64,000 nucleotides of DNA from Toxotes chatareus (GCA_016801885.1 JAFBJY010000255.1:45478-109477), one strand, 5' to 3'. Numbered from the stretch's first letter, positions 21,679-34,479 are shown. Numbers and translations: made by a program. The notes: generated from the letters alone by a model not told the origin.

Positions 21679-22906
21679 TCATCCCAGCCAAGTTGTTCCT
21701 TCCAGAGATCTTGGACAAGGACTTTGGCCCAGTCCCAGCGTAATCCCAAGGTTGGCTCCTGAAGGTCTGTACTGGTTTGGGAAAGCCATTCTCAGATCTG
21801 GCTTCAGGTGGGAGATGTTCAATGACCGCAGGTACATTGCTGGCCCACTGGCGTGTCTCAAAGCCTCTGCTGTGGAGTAGCTGGCACAGACCATCAACAA
21901 GGTCCTTAGCTTCATCTGCTGAAGGTAGTTATCAACATAGAATGACTGCTCGATACACTTAACAAGGTCACTGTTGGGGTCACCCTTGTCATGGATGTGC
22001 CGTTGCAGGGCATAGATGGCACAGCAGGGACTGCATGTTGTACCAAACGGCAGGACTTGCCACTCATAAATGCTTGGCTCTTCAGTTCTGTGCATATTAC
22101 GCCAAATGAAGTGCAATACTAGTTTGTCTTCTGACAGAAGGCGTACCTGGTGGAACATACCTTTAATGTCACCACTCACAGCAACAGGATACTGGTGGAA
22201 TCTGATGAAGACTCCTAGCAGGGATGGACCTAAGGTTGGCCCTGGGAGGAGGAGATCGTTGAGGGACTGCCCATTATATTGGAAAGAGCAATTAAAAACT
22301 ATCCTGTTCTTGCCATTGTGGGTTACCATGTGGTGAGGTATGTACCAGGATTCTGGGGAGGCTTTAGCTGCCTCAGGTGGCACCTTGGCTACATAGCCCA
22401 TCTTCTCGAGCTTCTCGATCTCCTGGCAGTACACCTTAGCGAGATATGGGTTTTTAGCTAATCTCCGCTCTGTGCTTCGGAGAGGGGGCAACACTGCTTC
22501 CATGGGGGCTTGGAGAGTTGATGCATTAGCTTGACGAAGCAGTGGTGTTGCGTATCTCTGTATGCCATCAACATCTACTCTGACAGTGGATGTCTGGAGC
22601 AGTTCCATGGCTTGCTGATCCTGCTTTGAGCGGGTTACCTGCTTCTCATTCATATAGGGAAGTATGTCTGCCTGCCTGCCTGCCTGCCTGCCAGAGGTGC
22701 TTGACATTTTTGAAGAGTTCAGTGGCTGGTGAAGCTGTTGTGGTGAATAGGTATTGTTGTGTGGATGCAGGAATCTGGTCGATGCTGATGGGGCCTTGAA
22801 GAGTCCAACCGAACTTGGTGTGGACTGCGATTGGTCCACCTGGTGGGCCCATACGGACTTTCTCTGTAGGTGTCAGGAGATGAGGCATATCAGAGCCAAT
22901 CAGCAT
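21679..22906 (-). pseudogene. BEL element 2 reverse transcriptase, YVDN variant
   Basis: One 386-codon frame holds the RT: WYIPHHMVTHNGKNRIVFNC, LLLPGPTLGPSLLGVFIRF, AVSGDIKGMFHQVRL, VLPFGTTCSPCCAIYALQRH, then SFYVDNYLQQ near 21950. The catalytic YVDD is YVDN here, so one metal-binding Asp is lost. Upstream (22906-22760) the typical BEL linker GSDMPHLLTPTEKVRMGPPG and FGWTLQGPI is seen in another frame. A (CTGC)n run at 22668-22690 gives the GRQAGRQA stretch and lengthens this frame artificially. Confidence 0.75.
22668..22690. repeat. CTGC microsatellite in BEL element 2 pol
   Basis: About five tandem CTGC (CCTG) units inside the pol region. In the minus-strand frame they encode a RQAG repeat that is not part of the family. 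Confidence 0.85.
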
Positions 22907-22926
22907 GTTCAGAGAGGCCCATGTTA

Positions 22927-23292
22927 TCAGATGTGAATGCCTGATGTATACTTCTCACCAGGTTTCAGCAGGGGGGATACATGGAAGGTAGCTGAAGCAC
23001 CTTGGAGCTGCACTATGTCTTGGCAGACAGTCCGGAGAGTGAGTGTTTCAGGGTCTAGGGCAAGGTTCAGGTGTTGCACAGCTTGTGGCAAGATAATACT
23101 CCTCTCTGAGCCGTCATTGAGTACAGCATTAGTCTCCAGTATTTGGTCTTTGTTGTGAAGCAGGACTTTCACAACCTCCAACATCACATTTGGGGACCTA
23201 TTCGGTTTGCCTAAGTGTACCTTTGTAGTGGGGGCAGTCACCATGAGCACACTTTTCTGGTTTTGCTGGACTGCGTCATGCACTACTGTCAA
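22927..23292 (-). pseudogene. BEL element 2 protease-like domain
   Basis: This 121-codon frame contains TNAVLNDGSERSIILPQAV, matching the DUF1758/retropepsin-like region of BEL elements where D[ST]GS is expected; here it is NDGSE. It lies between gag and RT as the family order requires. The frame break at 22927 separates it from the linker. Confidence 0.6.
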
Positions 23293-24104
23293 ATGTTGCT
23301 CATTGCAGGTGTTGCAGGGTCGCTTGAGAAAGCAAGCATCCGACTTGTGTGATCATCCTCACCTCCAACACTGCTGTTCATCTGTTATCCACTTCACAAT
23401 CTGACTTGTGTCCAGTTTCTTGAACTCTGGGCAAGCATTCAGGAAGTGATCTCTGTTATCATAATGAGGACGGTATGGTTTAGGTTTGTGTGCAGGCTTG
23501 GGGTGTGAGGATCGTCCTTTGGAGCTTTGGTCATTGACAGCAGTGAGGAAGAATGCAGTAGGTTTCTCCTTTGGCTTGGTGAAGGTATGTTGGTCTCTCT
23601 TTATTGGCTTGGGGTTTCATGGTTATAGAGTGCTGCAGCTCTGCCAGCGATGCATTTAGCCTGGGACTTGATCTGTAGACAAGCTCCCAAGTCAGGTAAG
23701 GTGTTTGTTTGGTCTGTGCCTGTCTGAAGAATCCTTGTGTTCAGGCAGTGCTCCACAAAACCATCGTGGTAGCTTGAAGGCATCTTGCTTAACAGTCGGT
23801 CGACATGGGACCCACATCTTAGTTGATAGCCGTTCTGACCTTCCAGAGTCTTAAGCATGCCTACTAATGATTGGATGGACAGGGCGAAGGCATCAAATGC
23901 TTCAGAGTCTCCAAACTTGAGGGCTGGAGCATTTTGTACAGCACCCAATTCACTCTGGACAAGCTGCCGAGGTTGGCCGTACTTGTCCTGTAGAGCTTGC
24001 ATGGCTGTGGTGTAGGGCTTTGGATCATAATAATAATAATAATACATTGAATTTGTATAGCGCTTTTTCAGGTGCTCAAAGACGCTGGACAATGGAAGCA
24101 ACAA
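23293..24104 (-). pseudogene. BEL element 2 gag C-terminal part and zinc knuckles
   Basis: The stretch 24104-23601 reads YTTAMQALQDKYGQPRQLVQ and FALSIQSLVGMLKTLEGQNG, the DUF1759-type Gag of BEL. The region 23400-23270 carries CNTCNEQHLTV-like cysteine/histidine motifs in the minus strand. The N-terminal half is missing: at about 24024 the sequence switches to the tail of an L2 LINE. Confidence 0.65.
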
Positions 24105-26455
24105 AACAAAACAAAAACAGAGCAGTAAACAACAATGATAACATTAACAGAAGTGACAAGTGGTGGAGAGATGACGCGGTTCAAGGGAATGCCAGAAGAA
24201 ACAGGTGGGTTTTGAGCTGGGATTTGAAGGTCGGTTATGAGTCTGAGTTTCTGATTTGCTGAGGGAGAAAGTTCCAGAGGGTTGGGGCGGCAGCGGCGAA
24301 GGCTCGGTCCCCCAAGGTTCTGTGCTTGGTTCTGATGATTGGGGTCAGGATGTTGGAGTCAGATGATCGGAGATGGCGGGTGGGGGAATGGCGATGCAGG
24401 AGATCAGTAAGGTAGGGGGGATCAAGGTTATTTAGGGCTTTGTAGGTGATGAGGAGGTGTTTGAGAACGGGGGTGATGTGGTCTCTGGAGCGAGTGTGGG
24501 TGAGCAACCGGGAAGCTGAGTTCTGTATGTATTGAAGTTTATGAAGGTCGGTAGAGGGAAGTCCGTAAAGAATGCTATTGCAGTAGCTGAGTCTGGAGGT
24601 TATGAAAGCATGGATGAGTATTTCTGCAGCGGAGTGAGAGAGGGAGGGACAAAGACAGGCGATGTTGCGTGGGTGGAAGAAGGATGTCCTGGTGATGTTA
24701 CTAATGTGGGATTTGAAGGTGAGGGTGGGGTCCATTGTGATGCCAAGGTTTCAGTACTGAGGGGGATGGGGTGACATTGTGACCGTCGATAAGGAGGGAG
24801 AAGTCCTGGGCAGAGGGAAGGAGAGCTTTGGGTCCAATGATGATGAGTTCTGTTTTATTGCTGTTGAGTTTTAGAAAGTTGTTATCCATCCATTTTTGAT
24901 GTCAGTTAGGCAGTTTGTGACGGTGGAGAGGATAACTGGGGTGATGGATTTGGTGGAGATGTAGAGTTGTGTGTGATCAGCGTAGCAGTGAAAGTGGAGT
25001 CCGTGGTGGTGAATAATGTGTCCAAGAGGTAGCATGTAGAGGATGAAGAGGAGGGGCCAAGCACCGAGCCTTGGGGTACTCCGGGAGTGACTGGGGTGGT
25101 ATGGGATTTACAGCTATTGATGGATATGTAGTGGTGACGATCCCAGAGGTAGGAAGTGAACCAGGAGAGTGCTGAACCAGTGATGCCAAGAGATGATTGT
25201 AAGCGGTTGAGTAGGATGGAGTGGCTGATGGTGTCAAAAGTGGCACTGAGATCCAGGAGGAGGAGGATGTTGAGGGAACCAGAGTCGGCGGCGCAGGAGG
25301 AGGTCATTGGTAACTTTGAGAAGAGCAGTTTCAGTGCTGTGGTGAGTGCGGAAACCGGATTGAAATGTTTCAAAAGACTGGCAGGAATGGAGGTATTGCT
25401 GGAGTTGTGTGAAGACGGAGCGTTCCAAAATTTTAGAAAGTAACGGAGGTTGGAGATGGGTCTGAAGTTGTCGAGGTTGTCAGGGTCCAGGCCAGGTTTT
25501 TTAGGATGGGAGGGATTGCAGCAAGTTTAAGTGAAGATGGGACAGAACCAGTGGTGAGGGAAGTGTTTATGATGCTGGTGATGAGTGGGATGAGAGAGGG
25601 AGACAGACTTTAATGAGGGGTGATGGGATGGGATCCAGGTGACAGGTGGTGAGCTTCGTGGTGGAGACAAGTTTGGAGACGCCGAATGGGGATAGAGGTG
25701 AGAAGGATGAGAGGCTATGACTGGTAGGTGGGTTGAGTTCTGGTTCTCTGAAGGTATGGGCGGAGGTAAGCTGTCTGTGTATTGAGTCAATTTTAGAGTG
25801 AAAGAAGGACAGGAAGTTGTTATTTGTCTGTAGTGAAGGTGGCGGTGATATTGTCCTTTGGTTTTGTTAGCTTGGGCATGTACAGAGAGTCCAGTTTTCT
25901 TACAGAGGCGTTCTAGCTGTCTTCCTTTCTTTTTGAGGTTGTGTAGTTCTGGGGTGTACCATGGGGCTGAGTGGGAGAAAGAAACAGTTTTTGTCTTGAG
26001 GGGGGCAAGTTGGTTGAGGCAAGTGGAGAGAGTCCGGTTGTAGAGGTCGACAAGTTCAGTGGGAGTTGGATTTACAGGGAAGGAGGAGGTTGTGATGACG
26101 CCAGATATTGAAGATGAGAGGGAGGTAGGGCAGAGAGATTTAAGGTCTCGGAAGGTAATTGTGCGTGAGTGTTTGGGGTGGGGGATGGGAATGTTGATGT
26201 CCATGGTGCTAGCGAGGTGGTCAGAAATTGCAAGGTTGGTTAGTGAGAGGCTTTGTATGGAGAGACAGGCTGTTGAGCAGACCAGGTCCAGGAGGTGTCC
26301 ATGGCTGTGGGTGGGGGAGTTTACATGCTGAGTGAGATTGAAGCAGTTTAAAATGTCCAGGAACTCGGCTGTGAGTTTGCATTTTGGCGAGTCGATGTGG
26401 ATGTTGGAGGAGGAGAGATGGTGAGACAGAAGTTGAAAAGAAGCAAACATGAGGC
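24024..26455 (-). mobile_element. L2-clade LINE, 5'-truncated
   Basis: A non-LTR element read right to left. It has the endonuclease C-terminal part and linker (HSHGHLLDLVCSTACLSIQS, NLAISDHLAS; 26450-25527). RT follows (FQSGFRTHHSTETALLKVTN, LLDLSATFDTISHSILLNRL, GVPQGSVLGP; 25428-24950). The C-terminus is HAFITSRLSYCNSILYGLP and LGDRAFAAAAPTLWNFLP (24735-24235). The 3' end has (AAT)n at 24028-24045 followed by GAATTTGTATAGCGCTTTTTC. Frameshifts separate the parts. It abuts the truncated BEL element 2 gag, so it may have inserted there. Confidence 0.75.
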
Positions 26456-27561
26456 TTCAACAGTCTGAGTAGATCAAGTTTCTATCTTCCAGGTATTTTT
26501 AGTCCAAAATTCCCTCTTTGTGTTTCTACACCTAATGTTTCCTTACAAAGCTGTGGTGGAGAGATGGCACACAGAGAGGAAATTCTGCACTAAAAGACAG
26601 ACATTTGAAGATACCCACTTGATTTTGTTTAACAATGGTGATGAATTTTGGAATTGGGGTCTTTCCATTAGCACATAAGCTGTGATGGCATGCATTTTCA
26701 TTACAGCCTCACAGGAGTTAGCAGGGTAGCTGTGCCAAATTGCACTGTGTTGGTCCTGCTTGGTAGCAGGGCTGACCATTGCCAACCTATGACATTCTCC
26801 TCCCTTTAGCTGTGTCTGCAGTCGCTACACTCCTGTGTGTCTATGCTGTAGACTAGAGAGAAAGCTCTATTCTTAATTCTCTCTGTTTTCACCTCTCAAG
26901 ACTTTTGCAGCTTCTCCCTGAACCTCTGTGATCTGGGGTTTACTTTCACTCCTCTGTTCCAGTTTGGACTTTCAGATATCAGCCACATTAGTAGTAACAT
27001 AACAGCTGTTATGTTACTACTAATACAAAGCAAACTTTTTGCTGTTTCTTTTAAACTAGGAAAAGGTTGTAATAAAATGAAATGTGTTTCTCAGTGAGTT
27101 AGCATCACTTTATTAGTGGTTCAGATGAACAAATCAGTTTGCTGTGCAGTAAAGTGGAAGAAACACTTGCCGCATTCCAGCACAGCTTTAGTGACAGTGG
27201 CTGTTCACAGCATGGCTTAATGTGAGTACACCTCCACAATGGAAAACGCTATTTGTTAGAACGAGGAATATATTGATTTTAGATGTCACATTTCCAGCAC
27301 ACCTTCCCAGTTTAGTATCAGGAAGCTGGCATATTTGTTTGGAAAGCTTGCATTGTAGTTTTGGAAGCCACGCCTCTTTGTCTCTTGTGGCCCCAGTCAA
27401 GTTCTCTACATCCTAAACAATATGTTCCCTTTTGAAACCAAAATGAAAGTTTTGCGTTCATGGTGATATATACATTGACAACTGGAAATTATTACCAATC
27501 ATCGTAACTTATTTGGAAACTTTTCTGTACATACATAGGGTCATTGGTAAATCTTTGGTCT
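26456..27561. other. Intergenic, contains a perfect palindrome
   Basis: No gene is recognised. The notable feature is the 38-bp perfect palindrome at 26987-27024. The remainder is moderately AT-rich, and the short frames in it have no domain that I recognise. Confidence 0.4.
26987..27024. repeat. 38-bp perfect palindrome
   Basis: The half-site ATTAGTAGTAACATAACAG is followed directly by its exact reverse complement, with the centre between 27005 and 27006. The match stops immediately outside on both sides. It could form a cruciform in DNA or a loop-less hairpin in RNA. Confidence 0.9.
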
Positions 27562-28190
27562 TGTCATGACTAGCCCCTAAGGGGGCTAGTTTTGGAACTC
27601 TTTTGTGGACTTTTATTTTGGAAAGTATATTGTCTTGGGGGTTCCTGTTTTATTTTGAATTCACTTCCCTTGTGTATCTGGTCTTCTTTTACTTCCTGTC
27701 TTTGTCTTGTTTCCCTCCTTTTGTGATTGTCTGCCCCGCCCTAATTGGTTTCACCTGTTTCCCTTACCTGTTGTGTATATATAGTCTGCGTTTCCCCTTG
27801 TCCAGTGTCAGTTCATTTTTGTCTCACGTTTAGTCCCATGCTTTTGTCCTTTGCCTTTGCCACGTCTCGTTCCTCGTCTCGCCTCTCGTCATGGTATCCC
27901 CAGTCAGGTTTTGTATTAATTTGTCACTTTGCTTCTTGTTAGGTTTTGTTTCTTGTTCTCCTCTTTAAGAGTGATTTTGTGTTCACGTTTTGTAACTTTG
28001 TTTAGTGCCTTTTTCCCCTTTATGGGTGATCTTTTGTTTGTTACTTTGTCCAGTTAGTTTATCTTCCTCCTCCTCCGAGAGTGATTTTCTGTTTGTTACT
28101 TTGTTTAAATAAATAATTATTAGTTTGAACCACATCTGTGGGGTCTTGCATTTGGGTCCTAGTCCTTACCTCCCATAGTCCTGATAGATC
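27562..28190 (+). mobile_element. Probable solo gypsy-type LTR, plus strand
   Basis: It begins TGTCATGACTAGCCCC, a common fish gypsy LTR start, and has a TATA box (TGTATATATAG, about 27773-27783). It is pyrimidine-rich on this strand and ends in the CATTTGGGTCC motif (about 28148) typical near gypsy LTR 3' ends. I could not confirm a target-site duplication, and the right limit is approximate. No gypsy internal region is attached. Confidence 0.5.
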
Positions 28191-28401
28191 TAAGGTAGAA
28201 GGAGTCAGTTTTAGAAAACCTAGGACATTTACTTTCAACAGAATCCCTTCCTACATCTGCCCACTTAGTCCAGTGGTTGTGGAGCATAAAGATCATTTCT
28301 TTGTAGAAGACGGTGTCTTGGCCCTCCTTAAAGTCCATAGCAGTAATGACATCATCGTCACAATTAAAATGGCGACCTCTGACCTTCTTCATATTGGGCA
28401 A
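28185..28401 (-). pseudogene. Mariner-type transposase C-terminal scrap
   Basis: The minus-strand frame reads FNCDDDVITAMDFKEGQDTV, FYKEMIFMLHNHWTKWADVG. It resembles the C-terminal end of mariner/Tc-type transposases (pattern DDDVI..V..FL..QD..FY..GI..L..RW.KC). It is only about 70 codons, lacks the catalytic core and runs into the adjacent LTR. Confidence 0.5.
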
Positions 28402-29335
28402 GAGGTAGAAGTCTTAGGCCATGTTGTCCTTTTTCTCAGACAGTGCTGACTTGCAATTTTCTATTACCTTATACAGAAATACAACAAAAGTTATTAACTT
28501 CTCACACCATTAATAACATCATCACCCCTTGTACATGGCAGAACCATGTTGTTTTGGCTAGCTTGGAAGAAAATGCCTAATTTCAAAGTTTAGTTTTCTG
28601 TTGGCCTGAGACTTTTTCAACTTGTCACATTCCTGAGATAATAATAATAATAATACTACAGATGGTGTACATCCCATTCAATACAATATAAACTTATAAT
28701 GTCAGAATAATCATTAGGCCTAACAACATTCTCCCATGATAAAAATGATATCAACCAGAGGAACAAATATCATACACTCACAGCAGTTATTACACATGTA
28801 CCAGCCACAGCCAAAGTAATGTAGACACAAAATACTAATTCTGAACTGACTCCATCATTATTGATCAAACAAGTCATTGTAGGTTACATTTTCACAGTGT
28901 CCATTTTTAATAAACAATACTTGCTAGTGGACCTGTGAGGCTGTAGATACAGTGGTGCTTTGAGATAAAAGGTGATATTAGCACGCATAGCATGTATAGC
29001 ATACTAACATTTGTTACTTCATGAAGTACAAAGAACACGGATGGGAATCAGCTGAGACTTCTGTGAATGTCATTAGTAGATGTCAAGATGCTGCTGGTGG
29101 CATCAAGTGTCTCCAAGTGGGTGGATGTGGATGAAGTTTTGGTATTTGTCACTTTAACCATTAATATTTATTTAGTTTCTTTTTCAGTGTATTTACACAA
29201 AATGATCTAATCACTCAAAGGGCCTTACACTTAGGCCAGTTGTGTGTGCCAACTTTGGCATTGAGGCAGGGCTCCAATTCCTTAAAGATGGAGCATTATT
29301 TCTCACAGGAGTAAGGTTAGAGGATTGAGTTTTGG
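28402..29335. other. Intergenic, nothing recognised
   Basis: AT-rich sequence with a short (AAT)n near 28640. No coding exon, RNA gene or repeat terminus is recognised. Confidence 0.4.
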
Positions 29336-30735
29336 TCCATGCTTTGTGGAGTTTTCTTTTTCTCCTTTTTCTTTTCTTTTCTTTTTTTGTGGGTTTTCTC
29401 TCATAGGGTTTCACACAATCAGTTAGAGGTCCAGTGTCAGTCCACTGTTGGTGGAGTCACAGACACAGACCAACAACAGGAAAACCTGGAGCTCCAGGAG
29501 TCATTAAGATCAGAGTGTAATAGTATCTGTAAATATTCCAGTTCTGGACGTCACAGCACAAAGTGGAGAGTGCTGTGTGTTATTTTAGGACGCTCACATA
29601 TTTTATTGGTATGATACAGGTTAGTTAAGGCGATGCAGTTGCCGTGAGCATTATAAGAAGCCCTCCATTCCCATGTTCCTCACACTGCTTTCTCTGTTTC
29701 AAAGGTGAGACATATGATTAGGGAATTAGGCTGGTCAATTGATGACATCACAGACTGTGACATCACAGAGGCAGTAACACCACAGAGACGCCAGGCCAGA
29801 ATTATATCAAAAGAGGACACCAGAATACCAGAATACATCAAAGACACATCAAAGGCAGGTCAACTGATGACATCACAGTCACATGACAGAGACACCAAGC
29901 TGTTTATAAATAAGAGCTGTGGTCTTTGAGGATCAGATCTCACCCACACCTGCAGTAAACTTTACAAATTCTAGAAAAGACTTTGTAGCTCCCCTGCGCC
30001 CACTACTACAGACAGCAGCCACTACTACTGCAGTGGAGCCCACTACCTTAGAGGTGGGCCATTACTGGAAAAACTACTGCTCACTAGTACTGCAGGTGAG
30101 CCCACTACCCTGCACCGCTTACTGCAGCAGACTTTACAAGGTCTAGAAAAGACTTTGAAGCTCTCCCTTCAAACTGCTCCCCTGCAGTAGTGGCCGAAGG
30201 GGAGCTGGAAAGTCTAAGTTCACCACCACCGTTTGCTGTAAGTGAACCTTCGATTGTGTCTCTGGTCCCTTTAAACCCATCTTTTTGAAAAAAAAAAAAT
30301 TAAATCTGTATCTGTAACAGCTTTTCTTTTTAAAGCGTAATTTTAATCTTTCTATAGGATTATAAATAAGAACATTTTTAAAGATTTTAAAGATTGACCT
30401 CTAAGAGCCTTGTTTCATAATTCATTTCCAGCCCACAGTGTTTCTGTCCTCCAGCAAACCTTTGGATGTCAGTGTGTCAAGCTAATGTTGGTGAATCTGA
30501 GGCTGTGTTGACTGAGAGAAGAAGCTGTGAGATCTTTTAGACCCTGAGGAGTCACTCTGGACTGATTTGATAGATGCTCCACAAATAAAAGTGCTTCTCC
30601 ACTCAACTAACTACTACTCCTCATAGGGACTGTCAAAGGAACTGAAGCTGCTTTTGGTCAAAGAGATATTCATGTGTTCACTGTTCACTCAGGACCATTC
30701 AGTTGGGTTGGTGAATTCAGCAGCAGCTGAACTGT
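29336..30735. repeat. Left arm of a large interrupted inverted repeat
   Basis: Successive blocks of this arm reappear reverse-complemented to the right: 29336-29590 with 41330-41600; 29600-29720 with about 38450-38600; 29890-30050 with 37850-38070; 30410-30735 with 36805-37140. Both arms encode the same short open stretch beginning MVFEDQISPTPAVNF, with a TTTATAAATA TATA-like box just upstream (29898-29910). I do not recognise the repeat family. It could be a low-copy transposon or a locus-specific inverted duplication. Confidence 0.7.
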
Positions 30736-32789
30736 ACACAACTACTAACAGATAGATGGAGTGTGTACAACAATCATGTTAATATATCTGCTGAAATCCT
30801 ATTGGAAGTAGCATAAAGTGGCCTCCAGGCTGATGGCAGTAACCTGCTGCAATTAGCCAATAATGAGCCCATTAGCCTCTATAATGAAGTTCACACATAT
30901 TATTATTTGCAACACAGGATGAAGACAATTAGTTTTAAAAAAAAAAATAATCATTTGAAAGTTTATGAGAGTTGCTACTTTATTTTTAATCCTGTTGCTG
31001 TAGATTTTCCTCAACTCCAAACAATGTGGACTGTGAAGTGAAGCATTAACAACCTCCCAGTCAGCACCATGGAAAGAGGCAGAGACGACTGCTGTTCTCT
31101 CTACAGTACAAAACAATTATCACTGTTTACACTTTTAATTTTTCTCATAAGGTTCCATTTTTCCGTGTTACTTCAAATTGATGAAATCACAGTTGTACAA
31201 TCATCCCTCTATCATCTCTTATTTTCATCCTACACTTTTTTTCCCAGATCCCAAGTCCAGTTCTCCTGCACTGCAGCCTCGTCTCCACTGACTCTACTGT
31301 TGCAGGGTGTAGACAGATATATTCCTCCTTCTGTACACATGCTGCAGTTCAGCTGCTACTTTTCACCTGCCAGAGTGGAGCTTCAGTGTGATGGTGTAAT
31401 GCATTCACATATGGTTCACACTCTGTAAATGTGGGAGTGATCTCATGCTGGGCAGGATACCAGAAGGACAGCAGAACAATATTATAAAATAAATGTTAGT
31501 GATCACAGCACAGTCACACACCCCACCCCTGGGACTCTAAGAGAGACTCAGATCCAGTCTCTCACACCAGGTTGTCATTTAAGATTTAAAGTGGGCATGT
31601 AGATCCCTATAAATCAGAGTAATGGCCGTTCCAGGCAGCTACTTTCTGTGGTTACTTTTGGTTCAGACTCAGAGACAAGTGTTTAAAATGATTCATGTAA
31701 AAATGTTATTAGTCATGTTTATTTGAAAAGTGAAAGGTGTGTGGGCTGGTGATGAGTGCAAAGTTAGCACAACACATAGATCCACAATAGTCACTTATAA
31801 GGGAAATATGTCGGGTTGAAATAAACTGCAATTATCCTTTAAACCTCCATCACTGTCTGTGCCAGTTTTGTATCTCACCTCTGGGACAGATTATGGCCTT
31901 TTGCTCCCCCACTGTTCCCATCCTGGCCTCTCCTGCTGTGACAGGCTGCTCCCTGTCTGTGTCCATAGCTAATGCCAGTCAGTTGTGACAATGGTGGTAT
32001 TCTTTATGTCGACCAGCTGAGCAACATCTGGCAATGTGACAGAGTGTGTGGCTGTGTAGGTGTCAAATCTTGGCAGTGAATGAATAAGGCAGAAAACCTA
32101 TATGCTGATCAAACCTAAATCACTGTCAGTAACACTGATCTGTACCAAGATCATGTTCAATCACAGGTGGAGCATCAACAGAAAAAGAAAAAGCAGAGAA
32201 AGATAAACTGAGGACACTGAGCAACCCTTTACAGAGCAAACAGAGACTGACAACAGTGACACATCTGATGTTTCCTCCTTTACCTTAGACTCTAAATCAA
32301 AGTTTACAAAGTTTAGTTTTGACTAAAATCAGGAAGAAAGTCAACCTGATGTCACATCAATGAATTAACAGCAGTTCTGATGTGTCACCTGCTTAAATGT
32401 TTTTCTTTCTCCAGAGACCATCATCACTTGAAGTAAATTGTATTTTTTTTTTCAGACAAATACACCTGACACACCTCCCTCACCTTCTCTCTCTCTCTCT
32501 CTGTCTCACACACACACACACACATTCACATAAAAACAACTGACAACTTGTTGTAGGATCAAAGTTTGTTTTGTGCAGCTAATAATATTCTTAGTTTAAG
32601 GCTATGAATGTTTTGTCACAGTGTTCAGCTGTGTCTCTGTTCACCTCTTTGTGAAGCCTCTCATGACTGTGGTCAAACCCACAACACAGCCAGCATCACC
32701 CTCATCATCACAACAACAGACCTGTCTACATCTGTGCCACAGCACCAAGCACATGATGTAGTGGTGTGTGAGTGTGTGCGTGTGTGTGT

Positions 32790-32858
<69 letters not shown>

Positions 32859-34479
32859 CAGGAGAGAGATCAAGTGTGTTTTGTTTATGTTCTCAGTGTC
32901 AGAGTCTAATTAAAGTTGAATTCAGTGCAGAGTACTACAGAACAATTCAAGTGCTGAACACTGAAAATGATTCACAACCTCACTGACAAGAATAACTCTA
33001 TATACTGAAACACTGACATTGATACAATTGACAGTTTTATTGCTTCATGATGCATCTGCTTCATTGATCTGATGTATTTCTCTGTGAGTCACATTGTACT
33101 ATAATCTGTGCAGATGTTCCAACTAACATTCAGTATCTTCATCCACAGATACTCCTCCACTGGCTCACAGAAGACACAGAGACAAAAAGGTGAGGCTCCC
33201 ATTTACCTGGACACTGAGACGCTGATTCACTTCCTCTCCTCAGAGCTGCTGAACTGTACATGGTGTTTAAATCAACTGTCAAACAGCTTTATTTAGCAGA
33301 CAAATCAGAGCCATAGTGGAGCCGTCTGTAGCAGTTAGTCTGAAGAGTCCTACAGCTCAGCAGCCTGAGGAGCTCAGAGGGAAGAAAGAGAGGCAGAGGA
33401 GGAGTTCAGCTGCTTGCTGAAGATGCTTTGACTTCACTAGTAGTTTATAATGGGGTCAAAGGTCATTTTGGAGGGCAGTGACCCTTCAATATGAGACTCA
33501 AAAAATATAGTCTGTTTGTTAAATCATCAGACAGTTGAAAAAAGGCTCCAGCTTTGCTGCTGTCAGGTGGTGAAATGCTTCAAGGTAACTCAGCCTTCCC
33601 ACAAAATTGGTTTCACTTTGCAGAGAGATTCTTATTAAACCAATGTTTAGAAGAATCAACACATAATATTGACACCAGCAGCCCTTTGATAAACAGCTAT
33701 TATGTCCAATGGAGCCTCCATATTCAATCTATTCTTCACCAGAAAGAAGATAATTCTGATCATGGTATAATTCTTCATCATTCTTTCATCATCTTTTGTC
33801 TCAGCAACATAGGTGCAAAGTAGATGGCATTCATTTATCATTCTGCTCTCAGGTGTATAACCACAGATGGTAATTATACAAACAATCAGTTGGCCTCATT
33901 CATTGATCCTCTCTGAGGGAGCTACTGCTTTGTTTTTCCTCCACACACCCTCCACAGTGTATTCCTCTCAAATCAGGAAAGTAAACTGTGTAACTAAGAA
34001 GCAGCTGTGAGCGAGGTTACCAGTCCACTGTACATGATGACAATAAAAAAAGAAATAACGCTACTGAATGAACTTATTTCTTCAATATGACAGATGATGC
34101 TTGAAAAATATACAGTTGTAGGAAGCAAAGGAAACAAGAGAAGAAGCTTTTACAAAAACAAGGTTCATGCTGCATTTTCACTTTGCACTTATCAAACACA
34201 CATTCACAGATGACTACATGAATACATGACTACACACAAACATGACTTTATGTGTGTACAGGTCTAGTTTTTTTTTTTTTGTATTCTTTGACAGGCACAG
34301 GTACTGACATAGGTCTGAGATGCTAAGAGAGAGAGAGGTTAGGGCGAGGGAATGCATTATGACAGAGAGTGTCCTCACAAAGCTACATGTTAGTTGTTCA
34401 TGTCAGTGATTTGTTTGTTAACTTGATGTGATATTTAAGCACACAAGATCACGATGTTCAGCCCAAAAATGTTTGGGGG
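30736..34479. other. Spacer of the inverted repeat, no firm gene
   Basis: No confident gene. It has several microsatellites: CT/CA at 32488-32523 and (TG)n at 32791-32857. A possible remnant of an immunoglobulin-superfamily receptor (stalk-like KPTTQPASPSSSQQQ near 32680-32730, and a 41-bp splice-bounded segment at 33149-33189) is too weak to annotate as a gene. Confidence 0.35.
32791..32857. repeat. (TG)n microsatellite
   Basis: About 33 uninterrupted TG units. Confidence 0.95.

Noticed and set aside
31069..31428. 119-codon frame resembling an immune receptor segment
   Set aside because: No conserved cysteine spacing or splice-bounded domain could be made out.
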